Shown here: one piece after another, positions 24,463 to 29,175 of the stretch | Layout: each line of letters begins with the position of its first letter | How positions within the stretch are numbered: position 1 is the first letter of the stretch | Virus record (IMG/VR): IMGVR_UViG_3300045581_000489 | Span: 1 to 29,175 of that record | Length of the DNA: 29,175 bases | Reading direction: 5' to 3' (one strand) | Origin: a virus | Notes under the pieces: model-generated | What the model was told of the DNA's origin: nothing | Database searches by the model: none | What the model saw: the letters and a program-made list of their open reading frames with translations, nothing else | Position numbers and translations under genes: made by a program

Positions 24463-24780
24463 CTACTTCTTGGCCGGACCTTTGCCCGGCTTCTGCTCCC
24501 CCACCCCTTCAGGATTCAATTGGGTAGCAACGTACTGCATTAATTCAGTGAAACATTCTATGCGGTTGTCTACTTCGGCATGAATCTCATCGGCAGTAAG
24601 GTTACCCCCTTCTTTGTTTACTGCGAAAACGAAAAGCTTTACCGCCAAATCGTAATTAAATGATGCAAGCACCTTGTCTATTTTTCCAAGATCAATTCCT
24701 TCGGCAGCTGCAAATAATAGCAACGTTGAATTTTTAATCTTTGGATGAAATTTAACTGAATTGATTTGTACTACTGTCAT
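24463..24780 (-). CDS. tail assembly chaperone, first frame (gpG-like)
   Basis: The 105-residue helical, acidic protein (VQINSVKFHPKIKNSTLLLF, later ECFTELMQYVATQLNPEG) lies between the tail tube and tape measure genes, the fixed position of gpG-type chaperones. Its C-terminus turns glycine, proline and lysine rich (GVGEQKPGKGPAKK). It ends 2 bp before the TTG of the next frame. Chaperones of this type coat the tape measure during tail assembly and are absent from the mature virion. Confidence 0.74.
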   Translation of the reverse strand: MTVVQINSVKFHPKIKNSTLLLFAAAEGIDLGKIDKVLASFNYDLAVKLFVFAVNKEGGNLTADEIHAEVDNRIECFTELMQYVATQLNPEGVGEQKPGKGPAKK

Positions 24781-24794
24781 GCTGATTTGTTTGT

Positions 24795-25208
24795 TTATGA
24801 TCTAACTACTTCCCCTGTGAATTCAAAGCTAATTGAATACGTAACATTCTCGTCATTCGGAGCGGACAATTCCATGCTCGTAATTATCGCATCCGCATAC
24901 CAAACAGAATCTCCAGATTCGCCTGTTGTAAACGTCAATGCAAAAGTATCACCGTTTACCATGCCGTCGTAAAGTGTTGCAAAGCTGTTAGTGTCTTCTG
25001 CGTACAGACCTGATGTTGAACCAGTACCCGAAAGCTGACCGGGGAGAACCTCACGCCATCCGCCTGTAAGGCTTGAAGCACTATCCTTGTGTGCGATTTC
25101 TCGTGTCGCTGCTGCAAATGATATTGTACATTCTGTCGCCTTCGCAATAGCTACACCACCTACAAAAAATCTTAAAAAGTGGCCATTAACCACACCTACT
25201 GTTGCCAT
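24795..25208 (-). CDS. major tail tube protein, 137 aa
   Basis: The protein begins MATVGVVNGHFLRFFVGGVA, followed by ATECTISFAAATREIAHKDS, GGWREVLPGQLSGTGS and a C-terminal strand with ENVTYSISFEFTGEV. The T-x-S strand followed by SGTGSTSGLY-type loops and the final strand pair fit the TP901-1-like tail tube family. It should polymerise as hexameric rings around the tape measure. An A/T-rich spacer containing the palindrome TTAACGTTAA precedes the start. Confidence 0.85.
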   Translation of the reverse strand: MATVGVVNGHFLRFFVGGVAIAKATECTISFAAATREIAHKDSASSLTGGWREVLPGQLSGTGSTSGLYAEDTNSFATLYDGMVNGDTFALTFTTGESGDSVWYADAIITSMELSAPNDENVTYSISFEFTGEVVRS

Positions 25209-25234
25209 TTTATTTTATTTTTAACGTTAAAAAA

Positions 25235-25414
25235 TTATTCCTCTTCAAAATATTCCGCTGGCTTTGGCGCAATGTACCACTGATCAAGTGACCTACCAAT
25301 GCGCTGAACCACTCCTTCTTTTTCTAATTTATTATAATATGATTCCAAAATAGGGACTTCCATACCTGCTTTATAACCCATGTAATTTTTTAATAACTTG
25401 CAATTAACTACCAT
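25235..25414 (-). CDS. small unknown protein in the tail-completion gene set, 59 aa
   Basis: Hand translation gives 59 residues: MVVNCKLLKNYMGYKAGMEV, then a helix with ESYYNKLEKEGVVQRIGRSL, then QWYIAPKPAEYFEEE. It overlaps the end of the tail-completion gene by 11 bp and fills the space before the tail tube. The middle looks like a small winged or ribbon-helix domain (NKLEKEGVVQRI), but this is tentative. The in-frame fit and lack of other coding on this strand support it. Confidence 0.68.
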   Translation of the reverse strand: MVVNCKLLKNYMGYKAGMEVPILESYYNKLEKEGVVQRIGRSLDQWYIAPKPAEYFEEE

Positions 25415-25781
25415 TTGATTGCTTTATATGAATTCTATAATCTTGAATCATCCTGTGAATCTCCACGTCCTCGTCTGTATCGTAATAACTATTATCAAAA
25501 ATTACATGGTAAACATTGGCATCACTGTAAGCCAGTAACAAGTCCTTTATGTCAGCTGCCGTATTGCTGATGTTTATATAATTTGTTCCTATAATTTCAA
25601 TCCTGTATGTGCATTCCTCAACAACAATGCCTTCCTTTGTGTTAACCGGAATCTGAGTCAGATTCTTAATTAAAACCTTTGGCGTTGCCTCGTCCAGTTT
25701 AACAGATTGCGCAAACTTGTTAAAGTAAACATTGCTTACGTTGTCGCTTATCAAATCATATATGGCAACGTCTCCGATCAT
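25404..25781 (-). CDS. tail completion protein (DUF3168-like), 125 aa
   Basis: Strand and helix order follow the tail terminator/completion fold: IYDLISDNVSNVYFNKFAQS, then TPKVLIKNLTQIPVNTKEG, ECTYRIEIIGTNY, a helix AADIKDLLLAYSD and a last strand IQDYRIHIKQ. Position is after the gp10-like gene (4-bp overlap) and before the tail tube, as in HK97-like and SPP1-like gene orders. It would cap the tail tube at the head-proximal end. Confidence 0.76.
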   Translation of the reverse strand: MIGDVAIYDLISDNVSNVYFNKFAQSVKLDEATPKVLIKNLTQIPVNTKEGIVVEECTYRIEIIGTNYINISNTAADIKDLLLAYSDANVYHVIFDNSYYDTDEDVEIHRMIQDYRIHIKQSNGS

Positions 25782-26296
25782 ATTCTTATATCCTTTTCAA
25801 TCTGTTTTTGTGTTGCCTTTAATTCACGTTCTATGTTTTTTGCAACCTGCTTTTTTGTCTTCTGAAATGTCTTTTTTACAAGAGCATACCCAGGAATGTA
25901 CTTTGGTCCTTTCTTTTTTCTTTTTTTAAACCAACCGTACTCAATCAAGTGTCCATGCCTTCCACCCCTTCTGTAATCATATCCTAACAAAACACTACTT
26001 GCGCTCCTGGTCCTTATCCATTTGACTGACTTGCGCAAATTACCTGTGTCTCTAATCTCATTTGCTGCTCTTCTTAATTCCTTCAGCGCAACATCTCCGG
26101 CTCGCATTAAGATGGTTTTCTTATCAATCGCAACATTGTACTTATCCAGCATTTTGTAAAGGTTGGCTACACCTTGAGCAATGGCAGCATCTACAGTACG
26201 GCCAGAATATGTTACTGATCTCGGTGCCTTGCCTGTTCGCTCGGCTTTCTTTGATCTTCGTAATCCCTCATTTAATGCATCGGATAATCTACCCAT
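25778..26296 (-). CDS. HK97 gp10-like head-tail protein, 172 aa
   Basis: The key feature is GRHGHLIEYGWF near 115, matching the HxxE-(F/Y)-G motif of the HK97 gp10 family. Before it are ELRRAANEIRDTGNLRKSVK, also typical (the family has helix then SG-x-L-R-x-S-(I/V)). The protein is very basic, including a KKRKKKGPKY stretch and a lysine-rich C-terminal helix. Relatives act in joining head and tail. The 1-bp and 4-bp overlaps with neighbours show tight coupling. Confidence 0.82.
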   Translation of the reverse strand: MGRLSDALNEGLRRSKKAERTGKAPRSVTYSGRTVDAAIAQGVANLYKMLDKYNVAIDKKTILMRAGDVALKELRRAANEIRDTGNLRKSVKWIRTRSASSVLLGYDYRRGGRHGHLIEYGWFKKRKKKGPKYIPGYALVKKTFQKTKKQVAKNIERELKATQKQIEKDIRI

Positions 26297-26640
26297 CAGT
26301 CAACCAATTTACAACGTAACTTCATATACCGCTTTCGGCCCATCGTTTCAATTCGGATAATGTCGTATGTTGCCCCATCGTACAACACCTTGTCAGTCAC
26401 TGCGCACGCCTTATAACGTGTAATAAAATCCCGATAATCCATTACCGTCTGCTTGTCCATGACATCCGTCTCCGGGTCAATGTCATCAATAACATGGCAC
26501 GCCAGGACTGTATCGCTTGTCGTTTGTGCCGTGATCTCGCCCAGTGCATTTGTAGTCGTTGCCGTCACTACCTTCAATGTAAGCTTCTCATCCATTGCCC
26601 CTATGGCAATTACACTACTTAAATTGTTGGCATAGATCAT
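26296..26640 (-). CDS. head closure / head-tail adaptor protein, 114 aa
   Basis: It contains LTLKVVTATTTNALGEITAQ, a conserved beta strand and loop, followed by VLACHVIDDIDPE and a C-terminal pair VLYDGATYDIIRIETMGRKR. The order -(strand)-G-(T/A)-Y-D-I-I-R-I- near the end fits SPP1 gp16-like stopper proteins. It is expected to seal the portal channel and provide the tail docking surface. It sits between the connector and the gp10-like gene, both with 1-4 bp overlap. Confidence 0.76.
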   Translation of the reverse strand: MIYANNLSSVIAIGAMDEKLTLKVVTATTTNALGEITAQTTSDTVLACHVIDDIDPETDVMDKQTVMDYRDFITRYKACAVTDKVLYDGATYDIIRIETMGRKRYMKLRCKLVD

Positions 26641-27161
26641 AGCAAGAGGGATTCAGCGTCAAGTAACATATCAGCAGACCTTCTGAAGACCGCAGTGTTT
26701 TGTAATCTATTCTCACGCTGCTCATACATTTCCGCAATAATCAAGTACGCTGCTTGCTTTACAATGTTAGACACCTGGCATTCCGTTATAATGTCAAACT
26801 TATACTCATAACCATCCGTCAATGCTTCATCGTAATATTGGGAGTAAACCCCATAATTGTCCAACTGCTCAGTAATTGGTGTTATCTCCTCCCATGTACC
26901 GTCCGATTGCCTCTCTTGAATTGCACTGATTGCCACCGTCCCCTTTGGTAATTCAAAATTGTAGTTGTCCGCATAACCTATAACCGTGAATTGATTGGAT
27001 AAAATTGGCAATCCTATATATTTTTCTATATAATCCCCTGCTGCCCTAATGTATGACGTTACCAATGGCTCATCCGCATCATCAAATAATCGCAGATGAT
27101 TCTTAAGGTTTGCGTCATACTTGACGATTAACGCCTTCGGACCGTAGGGTATTACTTTCAT
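26637..27161 (-). CDS. gp6-like head-tail connector protein, 174 aa
   Basis: Helices include KNHLRLFDDADEPLVTSYIR and AAGDYIEKYIGLPILSNQF, matching the LR-(I/L)-D-D-(x)-D-(E/D)-x-L-(I/V) and YIE-x-Y-(L/T)-G pattern of HK97 gp6-like connectors. A beta-rich insert (PKGTVAISAIQERQSDGTWE) and a C-terminal helix bundle ending RRSADMLLDAESLLL follow. Twelve copies normally sit under the portal. It is the first of the connector genes and overlaps both neighbours by 4 bp. Confidence 0.86.
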   Translation of the reverse strand: MKVIPYGPKALIVKYDANLKNHLRLFDDADEPLVTSYIRAAGDYIEKYIGLPILSNQFTVIGYADNYNFELPKGTVAISAIQERQSDGTWEEITPITEQLDNYGVYSQYYDEALTDGYEYKFDIITECQVSNIVKQAAYLIIAEMYEQRENRLQNTAVFRRSADMLLDAESLLL

Positions 27162-27370
27162 ACAGGCTTTATAAATTGTTTCTGAACCAATTCATCATAC
27201 AAGTCAGCAGGCACACTGACAACATCACCAATCTTGCCGGACAATCCGTAAGCATGGTACATTGTCTTCGTAACCACGCCTTCCTTGTGCCAGCTTCTCG
27301 GCTTCGGTACCTCTTGATGTTCCGGTGTTACTATTCTCGTTTCGTATCCTGGCTTTCGTCCTTTTGCCAT
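27158..27370 (-). CDS. small unknown protein after the capsid gene, 70 aa
   Basis: The 70-residue basic protein has MAKGRKPGYETRIVTPEHQE, then WHKEGVVTKTMYHAYGLSGK and a tail VPADLYDELVQKQFIKPV. It sits between a hairpin and the connector gene, with a 4-bp overlap downstream. Small proteins in this location in other phages can be head decoration, head completion or minor capsid proteins, but no motif allows a choice. Confidence 0.68.
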   Translation of the reverse strand: MAKGRKPGYETRIVTPEHQEVPKPRSWHKEGVVTKTMYHAYGLSGKIGDVVSVPADLYDELVQKQFIKPV

Positions 27371-27387
27371 AATGAATTTATATTTTT

Positions 27388-27415
27388 AAAAGGAGGAGGA
27401 TATTTCACCTCCTCC
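27388..27415 (-). terminator. hairpin after the major capsid gene (partial terminator/attenuator)
   Basis: On the minus strand GGAGGAGG (27415-27408) pairs exactly with CCTCCTCC (27399-27392) around an 8-nt loop, followed by TTTTAAAAATA. The stem is strong but the T tract is short, so partial termination fits. It lies 36 bp after the capsid stop, where reduced downstream transcription would let capsid protein be made in excess. Confidence 0.6.
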
Positions 27416-27450
27416 CCGAATCCAGCAGCACAAACCAATCCAGTTTATTT

Positions 27451-28728
27451 TTAGCTCAATGCAGTCCAGGTAATATCGTTACCAAATGCGAACGACTTCG
27501 GCTGCTTCAGCTTTGCATCCCAGTAGCTATTAATCGTTACAATCACTTCACCTGTTCCAGCAGCAGTGTATGGGTCTACTGTGAGATCAACACCTGACCC
27601 CCAATTTGCAACAATCAAATCGGCCCAATTACCGAAGATTACAGCGGTCTTGTTAGTATCAATGTTAGTAGGTACCAGTGTAGATGTTGCAACGTTATAA
27701 CCCAGTAGTGATGTTGTCTGATCCATAACAAACAGACCTGATCCAGTGTCTGTTTTCAGGTTCATCAATTCACCCATTATAATCGGATTCATCAAGAAGG
27801 ACATATTAGCAACATCTGCATTTTCTGTCGCAATCTTGGTGATCAGGTTAACAAGCTTTGCCCTTGTAACCGCACCACCAAACGTAATGTCACTTACACC
27901 AGATGTTCCAAGAACACCATTGATATTACCGGAATTACCTTTGATCGCAGCAGTATCAACCGCACGTGCAACAGCGTTTTCCAATTCAGATCTTACCCAT
28001 GCTTCAACACCGAAAGATGACTGGATGATCAACTGCTTACTGATCTTTGTAAATGCAGCCAATCTATTAGGTCTTAATTGTACAATCCTTGTTGATGGGT
28101 CAGTGTTGTCAGCTGCTCCAGTTTCTGTTTCCCAAACCGCTGTAGACAGAGCATCCGACGCAGGTAAATCCATATTACTTGATAATCCACCCATCAAGGT
28201 AGCACCCAATTGAGCAGTAACAAGTTTTGGACGCAATGCAGGAATGATAGTGCTATCAAGTTCGGTAGCTATTAAGTTACCAGCAGTGGCAGCAGTACCT
28301 GCGGATTGCGCACGCATCATAAATGAAGGCAGCGCATAACCAAGTATTGCAGTTCCGGAATTGCGAGCCTCTGACATAGCCTGCTGGTGTACTTCACCTT
28401 CAGCACCTGTCATGTTCTCCGGTGCAATACCTCTCGTAAGGTTATTGATCACCTTCAGAAATGAGAATCTTTCAGTAACCTTCTGCTCCTCTGACTTACG
28501 TGCAACACCGTTAGCAATCTTGTTAATCGCAATCTGCGATCTTGCCTCCTCTTTCTTTTGCTCAACCTGAATGGACTTGTTGATGCTTGCGATTTCGCGT
28601 GTCAAAGTGTCAAATTCACTCTGTTCTGTCTCGTTAAAATCTCTTTGCTCCGCATCGGAGACGTTCAGGATTTCCTCCTGTCTGTTTAGCTTTTCGGTCA
28701 ATCTGACCTGTAATTCATTAATTGTCAT
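27451..28728 (-). CDS. HK97-fold major capsid protein, 425 aa
   Basis: The first 100 residues are charged and helical (LTEKLNRQEEILNVSDAEQR, then REIASINKSIQVEQKKEEAR), the delta domain scaffold removed by the protease. The rest carries the HK97 capsid pattern: GAEGEVHQQAMSEARNSGT, then LPSFMMRAQSAGTAATAGNL, a segment TKISKQLIIQSSFGVEAWVR and LGTSGVSDITFG near 270. The last strands are TVDPYTAAGTGEVIVTINS. Length is as expected. Upstream of the ATG is an A-rich tract (AAAATAAAGAAAA), a Bacteroidota-type ribosome-binding context. The gene follows the protease gene by 18 bp. Confidence 0.93.
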   Translation of the reverse strand: MTINELQVRLTEKLNRQEEILNVSDAEQRDFNETEQSEFDTLTREIASINKSIQVEQKKEEARSQIAINKIANGVARKSEEQKVTERFSFLKVINNLTRGIAPENMTGAEGEVHQQAMSEARNSGTAILGYALPSFMMRAQSAGTAATAGNLIATELDSTIIPALRPKLVTAQLGATLMGGLSSNMDLPASDALSTAVWETETGAADNTDPSTRIVQLRPNRLAAFTKISKQLIIQSSFGVEAWVRSELENAVARAVDTAAIKGNSGNINGVLGTSGVSDITFGGAVTRAKLVNLITKIATENADVANMSFLMNPIIMGELMNLKTDTGSGLFVMDQTTSLLGYNVATSTLVPTNIDTNKTAVIFGNWADLIVANWGSGVDLTVDPYTAAGTGEVIVTINSYWDAKLKQPKSFAFGNDITWTALS

Positions 28729-28746
28729 TTTTCTTTATTTTAAATT

Positions 28747-29175
28747 TTACAATAAATTCCTGTTTCCTGCCAAGTTGAGTAAATGCTCCCTTTGGTTTCT
28801 TATCTTACGTAAATTATACTTGTAGTCTTTTTTGAATCCTTCGCTTACGTGTTCCTCTGCTCTTTTGCCCATGAACCAGTCATAAGCTTCGTATGACTTT
28901 TTTACGGCATCCGGATTTGATGGAATGTTAACGATGCTGAATTCCTTCAGTATCTGCTTATCAAAGTAATATGTTTCCGGGTCTTCATCCTTTCGCTCTG
29001 ATCCCCAATGCCCTTCCAATGGCATAAACCCAACGGATGTGCTGGTCAGTGTGCCATAGTCCACCTTTCGCATAATCTTTTCGGCAAGCGGATTAATGTC
29101 CGCAGGCTCAAAAAATGCCTTACCTATAAGTGTCTTGTCTTCCTTCCACGCTTGCCCAGGGCCGAGTACATTGTC
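28747..29175 (-). CDS. HK97 prohead protease, 5' end outside the window
   Basis: The frame is open to the window edge: 34 codons precede the internal ATG at 29073, starting DNVLGPGQAWKEDKTLIGKA, so the true start lies beyond 29175. The segment LTSTSVGFMPLEG is the SVGF motif of U35-family prohead proteases, and LKEFSIVNIPSNPDA matches the L-x-E-(V/F)-S-(L/I)-V motif with the catalytic serine. The last 40 residues are basic and helical (KDYKYNLRKIRNQREHLLN). It cleaves the capsid delta domain during head maturation. The capsid gene lies directly downstream. Confidence 0.92.
   Translation of the reverse strand, partial: DNVLGPGQAWKEDKTLIGKAFFEPADINPLAEKIMRKVDYGTLTSTSVGFMPLEGHWGSERKDEDPETYYFDKQILKEFSIVNIPSNPDAVKKSYEAYDWFMGKRAEEHVSEGFKKDYKYNLRKIRNQREHLLNLAGNRNLL

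Noticed and set aside
27746-28213. Plus-strand open frame of 155 codons inside the capsid gene
   Set aside because: Antisense shadow of the HK97 capsid coding sequence, with no start context or motif.

Overview
The window is about 29 kb of a tailed double-stranded DNA phage or prophage, with HK97-type head genes and siphovirus-type tail genes. Every supported gene lies on the minus strand, so the genome reads from right to left, and both window edges cut through a gene. The likely host is a member of the Bacteroidota. Start codons are preceded by A-rich tracts rather than clear Shine-Dalgarno sequences, and promoter-like boxes resemble the Bacteroidota -7 element TAnnTTTG. The tail-fibre repeat style and the PrimPol-DUF3987 primase-helicase also fit that phylum. 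No integrase, repressor, terminase or portal is present here, so lifestyle cannot be decided; portal and terminase should lie beyond the right edge.

Right to left, the late region (29175 to about 6806) holds the prohead protease, major capsid protein and a hairpin terminator/attenuator. The head-tail connectors and tail-completion proteins follow, then a tail tube, a two-frame tail-assembly chaperone and a 1172-residue tape measure protein. Next comes a large tail-tip protein and about 8 kb of adhesion genes. These are a 1077-residue repeat fibre with a signal peptide, a BppU-like protein, a collagen-tipped fibre, two smaller fibre proteins and a tandem pair of paralogous seven-repeat, probably beta-propeller, proteins. 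A glycosyltransferase, an unknown protein and an HTH-metallophosphoesterase come next. The lysis cassette (amidase endolysin, coiled-coil membrane protein, holin-like protein) ends at a strong intrinsic terminator at 6806-6837.

The second region (6752 to 2667) starts at a promoter-like box. It encodes small unknown proteins, including a 42-residue membrane protein and a 55-residue protein. It then carries a recombination pair (a Rad52-like annealing protein and a YqaJ-like exonuclease), a VRR-NUC nuclease and AT-rich unknowns, closing with a hairpin terminator-like element. The third region (2631 to 1) begins with a promoter-like box and a roughly 100-nt leader. That leader can fold into two hairpins whose loops are perfectly complementary over 8 nt. 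It precedes an HNH endonuclease gene and a large primase-helicase gene that runs off the left edge.

The most interesting items are the kissing-loop leader, the tandem seven-blade paralogues beside a glycosyltransferase, and the signal peptide on a fibre-like protein embedded in the tail operon.
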